The translations under genes were made by a program, and so were the position numbers. A DNA stretch of 11,590 bases from Candidatus Uhrbacteria bacterium. Lineage in GTDB: Bacteria; Patescibacteriota; Patescibacteriia; 2-12-FULL-60-25. Positions 1-5,466 of this stretch are shown here, in pieces (position 1 is the first letter of the stretch; each line of letters opens with the position of its first letter). The stretch spans positions 1 to 11,590 of the forward strand of contig JAHFIK010000024.1 of the NCBI GenBank assembly GCA_023246415.1, written 5' to 3'. A model generated the notes under the pieces. That model made no database searches, was not told where the DNA came from, and saw only the letters and a list, made by a program, of their open reading frames with translations.

Positions 1-51
1 ATGCGTAATACGGACATACGAAATCTTTCTGCAGGGGAGGGCGTGAAATGA
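1..51 (+). CDS. possible 3' end of a plus-strand gene entering from the left edge
   Basis: The frame starting at base 1 is open to a TGA at 49-51, giving 16 codons from the window edge. Its stop overlaps the ATG at 48-50 in an ATGA arrangement, the usual sign of translational coupling. The piece is too short to recognise any family, and frames this short are often open by chance. An ATG sits at base 1, but the true start is probably outside the window. Confidence 0.22.
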   Translation: MRNTDIRNLSAGEGVK

Positions 52-128
52 GCGTCACGGCACGTCCCCAACGGACGTGCATGGTGCCTCTGCATTGCCA
101 GGAAACGCAAGAAAAGTCAATCCTTTAG
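48..128 (+). CDS. possible 26-aa peptide ORF, coupled to the preceding ORF
   Basis: The ATG at 48-50 is preceded by a purine-rich AGGGGAGG at 33-40 with a 7-nt gap, a good ribosome binding site. The ORF runs 26 codons to a TAG at 126-128. That TAG is the first three bases of the inverted repeat at 126-203, whose other end gives the stop codon of the convergent sugar transferase gene. A hairpin (GCACGTCC at 60-67, GGACGTGC at 73-80) lies inside it. There is no recognisable domain. It could be a real small protein, or a chance frame in the tail of an intergenic region. Confidence 0.25.
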   Translation: MSVTARPQRTCMVPLHCQETQEKSIL

Positions 129-203
129 AGCAAAGGGCAGAGAGCAAAGAGCAAAGGGTCGATCCGAGTACCCTTTGCTCTTTGCTCTCTGCCCTTTGCT
201 CTA
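126..203. repeat. perfect 34-bp inverted repeat built of AGAGCAAAG words (IR1)
   Basis: The left arm at 126-159 and right arm at 170-203 are exact reverse complements around a 10-nt loop (160-169). Each arm is made of related words such as AGAGCAAAGGG and AGAGCAAAG. The arm ends read TAG outward on both strands, so the repeat supplies the stop codon of the minus-strand sugar transferase (203-201) and of the small plus-strand ORF (126-128). As RNA it would form a very stable hairpin and may protect or terminate transcripts, although no T-tract follows on either strand. The same word family recurs at 1661-1739. Confidence 0.9.
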
Positions 204-1622
204 ATACGCCCCTTTTCTCGCGAGAACGACTCCTGGCGTCTTGAGGAGGATCCAGAGATCCAACATCGGCGTCCAGTGTTCGATGTACCAGGTATCGAGC
301 TTCACTTCGTCTTCAAAGTCGAGGTCTGCACGTCCGGAGATTTGCGCCATGCCAGTGATGCCGGGCTTGATCGCTAAGACGCGACGGTGGTGGGATTTGT
401 AGCGGCTCACTTCATCCGGGCGGTGCGGACGTGGACCGACTAGGCTCATATGACCGGAGAGCACGAGGAATAGTTCGGGGAGCTCATCCAGCGAATACCG
501 TCGGAGGAACCGGCCAACGGGCGTGACGCGCGGATCATCTTTGATCTTCATGAGCGGACCGTGGCGAAGGTTGCCGTATTTTTTCAGGAACGATGGATCG
601 TTGCGGAGTCGATCGACGTTTGCGTACATCGTACGAAATTTGAAATATCGGAATGGACGTCCGGCTTCACCCACGCGTTCGGCAGGCGTGTCATCTGAAT
701 GCGGGCCGAAAAAGACCGGGCCTGCTGACGTCAGTTTAATCAAGATCGCTTCAATGATCATGATCGGCGAGACGAGGAGGATGAGGAGGAGTGAGGCGAC
801 AATATCAAACGTCCGTTTAAAGATCCGACCCCAGCCGTCGAGGGAGGTTCGTTTTGCTTCGATAATCGGAATGCCGCCGTTCGTCGTCACCTCAATATTT
901 CCAAATCGGGCCGCAAAGAGATCAGCGAGATATTTGAACGCAACATGATTCTCTTCAGCGAACGCGATGAGATCAAGCGCATCTTCTTTTGGAAGATCCG
1001 GATCGGCAAGGAGCAATTCGTCGACACGATTCGCGCGCACGAGACGATCCACATCATGCTGCGTTTGTTCAGACCATCCTTGGAACCGTCGAATAATCGT
1101 GAATCCAAGAATGGGATTGTCTTGATAGAGTTTGGCGAGCGCGTCCGCTGTTCTTCCGCGGCCAATGATAATGACACGGCGATGGCCAACACCCGCCCGG
1201 AGCAGTTCATGGCGAACAACGCGCAGGATGAGTCGCTCTGCCCCAACGAACGCAATGGAGAGTGCCCATACGGCGATCACGATGAATCGCGAGGTGGTGA
1301 GTTCGCGTTGGAAGAAGACGGTCGCGATCAAGATCGCGGTTCCAGCCGTACATCCAACGATGACGCGTCCAAGTTCAGACCATGCGCGACGCGGTCGAAT
1401 GGCGTAGAGTCCGGCGACCGCAAAAATAAGAATCCAGACGATCGCGAAGAGGACCGATGTGGCGAGATAGCGATCAAAATTGATTTGCGTGAACAACGGT
1501 CGGACTTCGATGAATTCCGGGAGATATCGAACCGTATAGGCCGCAATCGCTGCGGCGATGAGTGCCGCGCCATCCAGAGGGAGCTGAAGTGCGGCAAAGG
1601 TAAGGTCGAACTTTCGGCGCAT
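201..1622 (-). CDS. polyprenyl glycosylphosphotransferase (bacterial sugar transferase, WbaP/CpsE-like)
   Basis: This inner-membrane enzyme moves a sugar-1-phosphate from a nucleotide sugar to polyprenyl phosphate, the first step in building an exopolysaccharide or capsule repeat unit. Of 473 residues, the N-terminal third has about four hydrophobic helices (near 14-36, 53-75, 86-104, 111-128). Next comes a nucleotide-binding-like region (RRVIIIGRGR near 148-157, typical of the CoA-binding-like domain of this family). A further membrane segment lies at about 274-298, and the catalytic sugar transferase domain fills the rest. That domain shows FKFRTMY (327-333), the Asp-Glu pair of SLDELPEL (379-380), MSLVGPRP (392-399) and KPGITGMAQISGR (419-431). 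Length fits the family. The usual G-x-V-x-F-x-Q-x-R-x-G stretch carries a small insertion near 306-318. The start has no Shine-Dalgarno sequence and lies 20 nt after an extended -10 element. The sugar used cannot be told from sequence. Confidence 0.93.
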   Translation of the reverse strand: MRRKFDLTFAALQLPLDGAALIAAAIAAYTVRYLPEFIEVRPLFTQINFDRYLATSVLFAIVWILIFAVAGLYAIRPRRAWSELGRVIVGCTAGTAILIATVFFQRELTTSRFIVIAVWALSIAFVGAERLILRVVRHELLRAGVGHRRVIIIGRGRTADALAKLYQDNPILGFTIIRRFQGWSEQTQHDVDRLVRANRVDELLLADPDLPKEDALDLIAFAEENHVAFKYLADLFAARFGNIEVTTNGGIPIIEAKRTSLDGWGRIFKRTFDIVASLLLILLVSPIMIIEAILIKLTSAGPVFFGPHSDDTPAERVGEAGRPFRYFKFRTMYANVDRLRNDPSFLKKYGNLRHGPLMKIKDDPRVTPVGRFLRRYSLDELPELFLVLSGHMSLVGPRPHRPDEVSRYKSHHRRVLAIKPGITGMAQISGRADLDFEDEVKLDTWYIEHWTPMLDLWILLKTPGVVLARKGAY

Positions 1623-1642
1623 GGGAGGAAGAATCTAGGGAT

Positions 1643-1651
1643 ATAATAGCA
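1643..1651 (-). promoter_or_regulatory. extended -10 promoter of the sugar transferase gene
   Basis: On the minus strand this reads TGC-TATTAT, an extended -10 element whose hexamer differs from TATAAT at one position. The start codon lies 20 nt downstream, so the leader would be only about 13 nt and has no Shine-Dalgarno sequence (it is pyrimidine-rich, CTTCCTCCC before ATG). Any -35 would fall inside the inverted repeat at 1661-1739, and none is convincing. Confidence 0.5.
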
Positions 1652-1660
1652 CGCAATCTT

Positions 1661-1739
1661 TAGAGCAAAGAGCACAAGGCACAGAGCACAGGCTGATTTT
1701 TTGTCAGCCTGTGCTCTGTGCCTTGTGCTCTTTGCTCTA
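1661..1739. repeat. perfect 36-bp inverted repeat built of AGAGCAAAG/AGCACAAGG words (IR2)
   Basis: The arms 1661-1696 and 1704-1739 are exact reverse complements around a 7-nt loop that is mostly T. The arms are strings of near-copies (AGAGCAAAG, AGCACAAGG, CACAGAGCACAGG). The outer ends, TAGAGCAAAG and its complement, match IR1 at 126-203, so the sugar transferase gene is framed by two members of one family. It lies just upstream of that gene's promoter and just downstream of the terminator of the next gene. Confidence 0.92.
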
Positions 1740-1748
1740 AAAAAGAAT

Positions 1749-1782
1749 CCGCGTCGACTCAAAGCTGGGTGAGTCGACGCGG
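1749..1782 (-). terminator. rho-independent terminator of the 1809-2414 gene
   Basis: The arms 1749-1761 and 1770-1782 are perfect 13-bp complements (CCGCGTCGACTCA) around an 8-nt loop. On the minus strand the hairpin is followed by ATTCTTTTTT, a good U-tract. It sits 27 nt past the stop of the minus-strand gene. Unlike IR1 and IR2, it has no repeated-word structure. Confidence 0.82.
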
Positions 1783-1808
1783 GGGTCTTTGGGAGGGGAG
1801 CGGATCCT

Positions 1809-2414
1809 TCAGGTATGAAGGTGATCGGCGGTTGAGGCATTGGTGACGATGGTCACGCACTTGTCCGTATGCGTTTCGCGGACGAACTTTGGTGCATTGC
1901 GTTGAATGCGCGCGAGGCGTCGTTCGAACGATTGGCGCGAAAGACGGTCGCTCATATGGAGCAGCGTTTCAACATTGTATCGGAACCACGAGATCTCGCT
2001 CGTCGCTGGGGCGTCATCCGGTTCTTCCCCAAGGGGGTAGAACGTTGGTATTTGAACGCCGCGCTGATCAAGCGACTCGAGATACGACGCGAGCCGAGCA
2101 AGGGCGACCTTGCGATGCACACAGGTGACACCCAAGCCGTTTGAGACGGCGAGGTAGGCGTCGCTGTGGCAGACGCATCCATGCTGAGGGTCATCGGTAA
2201 CGCCGGATGCGGCGGTTCCGGCGCACGGGTCGAACGCGAGATCGCGGAACGACAGTGGTTCGCACGGAAGGATGGTTGCGGTGGACGCAACCGGGGTCGC
2301 TGATGACGCTGAGGCCGTATCGTGTCGATATGCGACGGTCGAGCAGGCTGTGCTCGCGATGAGCGCAAATATGATGGTGATGAGAACGTGCGTGACGTAA
2401 CGAGTGGGATTCAT
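1809..2414 (-). CDS. exported cysteine-rich protein of unknown function, possible lipoprotein
   Basis: I do not recognise the family. The ATG at 2414 is preferred over one 14 codons upstream. GGAGG lies 7 nt before it, and the product then begins with a typical signal peptide (charged start, hydrophobic stretch about 8-20, then IASTAC). Cys24 could be a lipobox cysteine, but the -3 residue is Ser rather than the usual Leu, so lipid attachment is uncertain. The rest (201 aa in total) has a Ser/Ala/Thr-rich stretch at about 33-48, then cysteines at 51, 64, 80, 82, 98 and 186, including GCVCH (79-83). These could form disulfides if the protein is outside the cytoplasm. The C-terminal half looks helical and charged. 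It has its own promoter and terminator, so it is probably transcribed alone. Confidence 0.72.
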   Translation of the reverse strand: MNPTRYVTHVLITIIFALIASTACSTVAYRHDTASASSATPVASTATILPCEPLSFRDLAFDPCAGTAASGVTDDPQHGCVCHSDAYLAVSNGLGVTCVHRKVALARLASYLESLDQRGVQIPTFYPLGEEPDDAPATSEISWFRYNVETLLHMSDRLSRQSFERRLARIQRNAPKFVRETHTDKCVTIVTNASTADHLHT

Positions 2415-2480
2415 CTCTATTCCTCCAGACCAAACGCTCGCCTCTCCCGAGGCCATGAGAAGATGGAATCGGAACAGGCG

Positions 2481-2509
2481 AGCCTAGCGGAAATTGGGGG
2501 TTTCGTCAA
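2481..2509 (-). promoter_or_regulatory. sigma70-type promoter of the 1809-2414 gene
   Basis: On the minus strand TTGACG (2509-2504) is followed by a 17-nt spacer and TAGGCT (2486-2481). The -35 overlaps the TGA stop codon of the upstream gene (2508-2506). The stretch TTGACGAAACCCC and the CGCTA entering the -10 are also found in the rnpB promoter at 4912-4940. The leader would be about 60 nt and ends in a GGAGG ribosome binding site. Confidence 0.65.
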
Positions 2510-3900
2510 GACGTGGACCTCTTTTTCTCAAATCGTTCGCGAAAATTCCGCATCCGCCGTTTCGGAAGTTCGAAGCGTGGCGGACGACCGTTCATGCCGA
2601 TGTAGTGGGCCCGTGCAATGAAATTTCGCGCTTCATGGAATGCGACCGTGCGCGTTTCCGGAATGACCTCGCCGTTCTCATCCACGCGTTCAAAAATGTA
2701 TCGAAACACGTTATTGACCAGCCGCGCAGCGTCGCCTTCTCGGACGCTGTCCGGGAGCGCGCGCTGTTCACGGAGCGTCAGTTTCTTTTGAAGGATGCTG
2801 CGATACGTATTCACATCGCGAACGAGATCGAGATAGGGTTGGCGTTCATCCTCGTCGAGTTCCCAGTGCGGGAAGTCGTGAAGAATGTCGAGTGCGATGC
2901 CATTGAGCGGTCCTGCTGGATAGTGGCGTTCCGCGTGATGAAGCGATTCCTCCGCATTCGGATCCTGCATGGAGAGGACAAACGAGTATCCGTTATCGAT
3001 GAGTTTTCCGCCGACCACGTTATAGGCCGTCCCGTCTGTTTCGTAGTTTAAAAATTGTCCGCACGCGAGATCGAGGATCGGATACGCGTACTGATCTGGA
3101 TCGCCGCTTTGATAGATCCGTTTGACTTGCTCGATGCCAAAAATTTCTCCCTCAACGCCTTGTTGGAGCGTTCCAGGTCCATGCTCGTCATTTCGTGCAA
3201 CCGTCACCGGAACGATCCGTTCCTTATTTTTGAGGAGTTCGCTTAAGATGGAGGCGGACACGGCCGCACGGCTCTCCGCATGACTATCGATATCTCGCAG
3301 TCGGAACGGGTTTGCGCGATGGGTGAGTCGATGGGCGTCGATACCGTAGATTTGTGAATAATGTTCGCGTTGGCCCTCTGCGGCTTGAATGTTCTCTTTG
3401 ATTTGGTCAACGCTGTCGATGCCGACATCGCGAAGGTTTTCGATGGGAGCGAGTTTCCGTGTCAGCTGTCCGCGTGCATCTAACGAGCTGACGACGCGAT
3501 AGACGACATCATCTGATCCGAGGAACAATTCAAGTGAACCGGTGAACGGCTTATGAAACGCAAGGATCTGAGAGCCATCATGATCAACGATGGCTGGGCG
3601 CGTGACACCTCTCCCTTCATTTTCTAATTTTGCCCGGGTATGAACAAGTTTCCCCTGTTCAAGGTGGGAGTAGACCTGACGGCGCTCACGTGCAAACTCG
3701 TCTCCTTCTGCTTCCCGTTTCTCAAGAAGCGTTTGTCGGGATTCGCTGATCGTTTCGTACAACGCGTGGCCGTGATCAAGGTTCTCGTAGACGGACTCTG
3801 GCGTTTCCGCGCACCGTTCATATTCCTCGTGCGCACGTTCAACGTCGACCGGAATGAGTTCGGGTTCGCTGAGGCGTTCTGCGGCAGAGGATCGGCGCAT
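2506..3900 (-). CDS. 464-aa protein with PI3/4-kinase- or HipA-like kinase-fold features, function unknown
   Basis: No close family is recognised. The first ~100 residues are charged and helical. After them, several stretches recall the kinase fold of PI3/4-kinase-related and HipA-like proteins. These are DGSQILAFHKPFTGS (108-122), where Lys117 would be the ATP-binding lysine; AESRAAVSASILSELL (208-223) followed by IVPVTVARNDEHGPGTLQQ (229-247), like the 'E-x-A-A-Y ... PPT ... GS-x-Q' stretch; and GGKLIDNGYSF (297-307), where Asp301 would be the metal-binding Asp. Between them GQFLNYETDGTAYNVV (281-296) lies where an N-x-D-R-x-x-N catalytic loop is expected, but the D-R pair is not obvious. 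It may therefore be divergent or inactive. There is no signal peptide or membrane segment, so it is probably cytoplasmic. It starts 2 nt after the stop of the 87-aa gene, giving a tight operon. The kinase relation is inference. Confidence 0.75.
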   Translation of the reverse strand: MRRSSAAERLSEPELIPVDVERAHEEYERCAETPESVYENLDHGHALYETISESRQTLLEKREAEGDEFARERRQVYSHLEQGKLVHTRAKLENEGRGVTRPAIVDHDGSQILAFHKPFTGSLELFLGSDDVVYRVVSSLDARGQLTRKLAPIENLRDVGIDSVDQIKENIQAAEGQREHYSQIYGIDAHRLTHRANPFRLRDIDSHAESRAAVSASILSELLKNKERIVPVTVARNDEHGPGTLQQGVEGEIFGIEQVKRIYQSGDPDQYAYPILDLACGQFLNYETDGTAYNVVGGKLIDNGYSFVLSMQDPNAEESLHHAERHYPAGPLNGIALDILHDFPHWELDEDERQPYLDLVRDVNTYRSILQKKLTLREQRALPDSVREGDAARLVNNVFRYIFERVDENGEVIPETRTVAFHEARNFIARAHYIGMNGRPPRFELPKRRMRNFRERFEKKRSTS

Positions 3901-3902
3901 AA

Positions 3903-4166
3903 TTAGGAACGCTCTTTTGGCGACGCACGAAATCGCAGATAGGGATTGCGGGATTCGAGCAGGGATCCGATGAAGAGTTCTCCGTCTTTTGGAAAGATTT
4001 CTGTTCGATGAAAAATATCTGGGAATCCCATCGCTTCAAACGTCTGTTTCAAATCGGTTGGGAGCCGTGACAGATTTGCGCTTCCGTCTGAATTCAAATC
4101 AATGAGCACGGGTGTGCCATCCGTGAAATCTTTGTTGAGCGGAATGTAGTAGGCAGCAGTGGCCAT
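3903..4166 (-). CDS. small protein of unknown function (87 aa), first gene of a two-gene operon
   Basis: No family is recognised. The product is soluble-looking, mixed in charge, with no membrane segment or signal. It contains LIDLNSDGSANLSRLPTDLK (20-39) and ends in a basic tail. The stop TAA at 3905-3903 lies 2 nt before the ATG of the 464-aa protein, so the two are almost surely co-transcribed and may act together, for example as regulator or partner of the kinase-like protein. The start has no Shine-Dalgarno sequence but follows an extended -10 element by 15 nt. Confidence 0.65.
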   Translation of the reverse strand: MATAAYYIPLNKDFTDGTPVLIDLNSDGSANLSRLPTDLKQTFEAMGFPDIFHRTEIFPKDGELFIGSLLESRNPYLRFRASPKERS

Positions 4167-4181
4167 GGGACTTCGAGGAGA

Positions 4182-4190
4182 AGTATATCA
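4182..4190 (-). promoter_or_regulatory. extended -10 promoter of the 87-aa / kinase-like operon
   Basis: On the minus strand this reads TGA-TATACT, a strong extended -10. The ATG follows after 15 nt, so the leader would be under 10 nt and the mRNA close to leaderless. No clear -35 is seen. Confidence 0.5.
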
Positions 4191-4220
4191 CGTAATCAAA
4201 GGGAATTTGGAATTGTGATG

Positions 4221-4287
4221 GAATTTAGAATTTAGAATTTAGAATTTGGGTCCGGAAGTCAAATTCCAAATTCCAAATTCTAAATTC
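4221..4287. repeat. inverted repeat of GAATTTA words (IR3)
   Basis: The left arm 4221-4248 is GAATTTA repeated in tandem. The right arm 4260-4287 is its reverse complement with two differences out of 28. In a minus-strand RNA both differences would be G-U pairs. The left arm plus the following bases (4221-4256) recurs at 5008-5043 with one change, so the repeats frame rnpB. It lies downstream of the rnpB terminator. Confidence 0.85.
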
Positions 4288-4301
4288 CTTTCTCTAAAAT
4301 T

Positions 4302-4332
4302 GAAAAACCTCCGCGATATACGGAGGTTTTTC
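4302..4332 (-). terminator. rho-independent terminator of rnpB
   Basis: A stem of AAAAACCTCCG (4303-4313) with its exact complement (4321-4331), plus one further pair, closes a 7-nt loop. On the minus strand the 3' arm ends in TTTTT. It follows the mature 3' end of rnpB by only a few bases. The mirrored T-tract means it could also work on plus-strand transcripts. Confidence 0.82.
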
Positions 4333-4335
4333 AAG

Positions 4336-4904
4336 TGTTCGGACCAGACGATAAGCCGAATTTTGTTCTCCAGCGTTGAAGCGTCGAGAGACCGGAGTCT
4401 CAAGAAGCGAAACGGAGGAGCGGCGATCATCTATCTGGGCGGGTCATTGCTGACACGCTCTGGCGAGCGACCATCCTTCAACCGAAGTTGAAGACTTGCT
4501 CTTGCACCGGAGAGGGTTTGCCGCGCACCAGCGTTGCCGCTGGCGGAGATGTGTAGCAGATCGGCGTCTTGCGACGGGACCCACACCGCATCACTTTTCA
4601 CTTTTCATCAACGAGGCTTGCGCTTCGAAGATTAGTATTGTCTCTGTGGCACTTTCCCTAGGCTTGCGAGCGAAGGTGGGGCGCGGGATGTAAATGTCAT
4701 TGGGACCGGTGCCGAGTGAACGGCGGTTTCAGCCTTGCGGTTGAAACAGGTCGAAATGAGGATTTACGTCTCGCGTGGCCTAACGATCTCGGTATACCCT
4801 GGCCGTCGTTAACGGCTCTCCATGAACCAAGGATTGCTCCAAGGAACGGTGTTCGGACTTTCCTCCCACGCTTGCGCGGGGCGATCGTCTGTCTGACCCG
4901 AACG
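4336..4904 (-). ncRNA. rnpB: RNase P RNA (class A-like, enlarged and divergent)
   Basis: This is the catalytic RNA that removes 5' leaders from precursor tRNAs. Read on the minus strand, the two ends pair as P1 (4903-4891 with 4349-4337). The conserved GAGGAAAGTCC lies at 4865-4855, ACAGAGA at 4647-4641, a GTGAAAAGTGATGCGGT stretch near 4601-4585, GAGCAAG near 4502-4496, AGATAGATGATC near 4436-4425, and the closing ATTCGGCTTATCGTC at about 4360-4346, the 3' strand of P4. At about 569 nt it is much longer than the usual 350-400 nt. The extra length lies mostly between the P4 5' strand and ACAGAGA (about 207 nt). The hairpin after GAGCAAG is closed by a UUCG loop (4493-4476). A good promoter and terminator flank it. 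The ends are set by P1 pairing and are accurate to a few bases. Confidence 0.93.
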
Positions 4905-4911
4905 TCTATAT

Positions 4912-4940
4912 AATGTAGCGTATTTTTGGGGTTTCGTCAA
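4912..4940 (-). promoter_or_regulatory. sigma70-type promoter of rnpB
   Basis: On the minus strand TTGACG (4940-4935) is followed by a 17-nt spacer and TACATT (4917-4912). The predicted start, about 7 nt on, is at 4905-4903, which agrees with the 5' end of P1. The TTGACGAAACCCC block is shared with the promoter at 2481-2509. Confidence 0.75.
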
Positions 4941-5007
4941 CCTGGCTTGGTTCGCTGAGTTTTGAGAAATTTTCTGTCAATGTGAGGTTGGCTTTACGGG
5001 ATGAGGG

Positions 5008-5043
5008 GAATTTAGAATTTAGAATTTAGAATTTGGGTTCGGA
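5008..5043. repeat. second copy of the GAATTTA word repeat flanking rnpB
   Basis: This 36-bp stretch matches 4221-4256 in the same orientation with one base changed (TTCGGA for TCCGGA at the end). Unlike the copy at 4221-4287 it has no inverted partner beside it. Together the copies bracket rnpB and its control signals about 790 bp apart. Confidence 0.85.
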
Positions 5044-5059
5044 CCAAGATTTGATTTTT

Positions 5060-5184
5060 TCACTTTCCCGAGGAGTCATCGACGAGGGATCCCTTAGAAG
5101 CGAGATTTGGATGAAGATGCGGCTGCGTCTCTTCCCGATGTCCTTTCAGAGGGATCCCTCGTCGATGACTCCTCGGGAAAGTGA
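5060..5184. repeat. perfect 35-bp inverted repeat with a 55-nt spacer (IR4)
   Basis: The arms 5060-5094 and 5150-5184 are exact reverse complements. They lack the internal word repetition of the other inverted repeats here but contain a short palindrome, AGGGATCCCT. The 55-nt spacer (5095-5149) has no ORF. It lies between the divergent rnpB and 186-aa genes and about 36 bp upstream of the promoter at 5221. No T-tract follows, so it is not a plain terminator. It could be a miniature mobile element, a structured RNA, or a protein-binding site. Confidence 0.92.
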
Positions 5185-5220
5185 TGAAGGGATCTGTTTG
5201 ATTAGATATGCTTAATATAC

Positions 5221-5249
5221 TTGACATTCTCGCCAATTCTTGCTATCTT
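5221..5249 (+). promoter_or_regulatory. sigma70-type promoter with extended -10 for the 186-aa membrane protein gene
   Basis: A perfect TTGACA (5221-5226), a 17-nt spacer, then TATCTT (5244-5249) preceded by TGC (5241-5243), an extended -10. Transcription would start near 5256, leaving a leader of about 210 nt before the ATG at 5467. Confidence 0.72.
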
Positions 5250-5255
5250 CCCGCA

Positions 5256-5466
5256 CCGTCCCTTTCACAAGTCGCCAGTAGCAAACAGAGCGTCCTTCGC
5301 GCCCTCTTTGCTGCTGGTGAACCCGATGGAAGTCGGAGGCCACTGATCCTGTTGCCGTCATGAAGTGCAGCCTTAATGACAGCTCTCTCACCAGAGAGTG
5401 CAACCAAGGACGCAAACGTCCTTCGTTCGGCGCGATGCAAACATCGTCGTCGATAGGAGATTGAAC
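5256..5466 (+). promoter_or_regulatory. long hairpin-rich 5' leader, candidate regulatory RNA
   Basis: This stretch between promoter and gene holds at least five stem-loops. The first is long, with CCAGTAGCAAA at 5275-5285 pairing to TTTGCTGCTGG at 5307-5317. Then come CCGA/TCGG (5323-5336); GGCCACT with AGTG-CA-GCC (5338-5373); CTCTCT/AGAGAG with a CACC loop (5383-5398); AAGGACG/CGTCCTT with a CAAA loop (5406-5423); and CGATG/CATCG with the same CAAA loop (5433-5446). AGGAGA at 5455-5460 is the ribosome binding site. No known riboswitch class is recognised. Pairings were found by eye and are not energy-tested. Confidence 0.5.

Noticed and set aside
15..80. Minus-strand gene start running off the left edge (ATG near 80 or 17)
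   Set aside because: Two minus-strand frames are open to the edge, but the candidate starts lack good ribosome binding or promoter signals and the stretch is too short to judge. The plus-strand reading has better signals.
126..203. Simple rho-independent terminator for the sugar transferase
   Set aside because: The stem is very strong, but neither side is followed by a run of T, so I list it as a repeat with a possible RNA-end role rather than a standard terminator.
945..1646. 233-codon plus-strand frame antisense to the sugar transferase
   Set aside because: Its product is charged and low in hydrophobic residues with no motif, while the minus strand shows clear family motifs through the whole stretch.
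4221..4287. CRISPR-like short repeats
   Set aside because: The GAATTTA units are contiguous words with no unique spacers, no 28-37-bp repeat and no cas gene nearby.
5256..5466. T-box riboswitch reading of the leader
   Set aside because: AGAGTGCAACC at 5393-5405 vaguely recalls the AGGGTGGNACC box, but the UGGN bulge that pairs with the tRNA end is missing, no aminoacyl-tRNA or amino-acid gene follows, and there is no terminator alternative.
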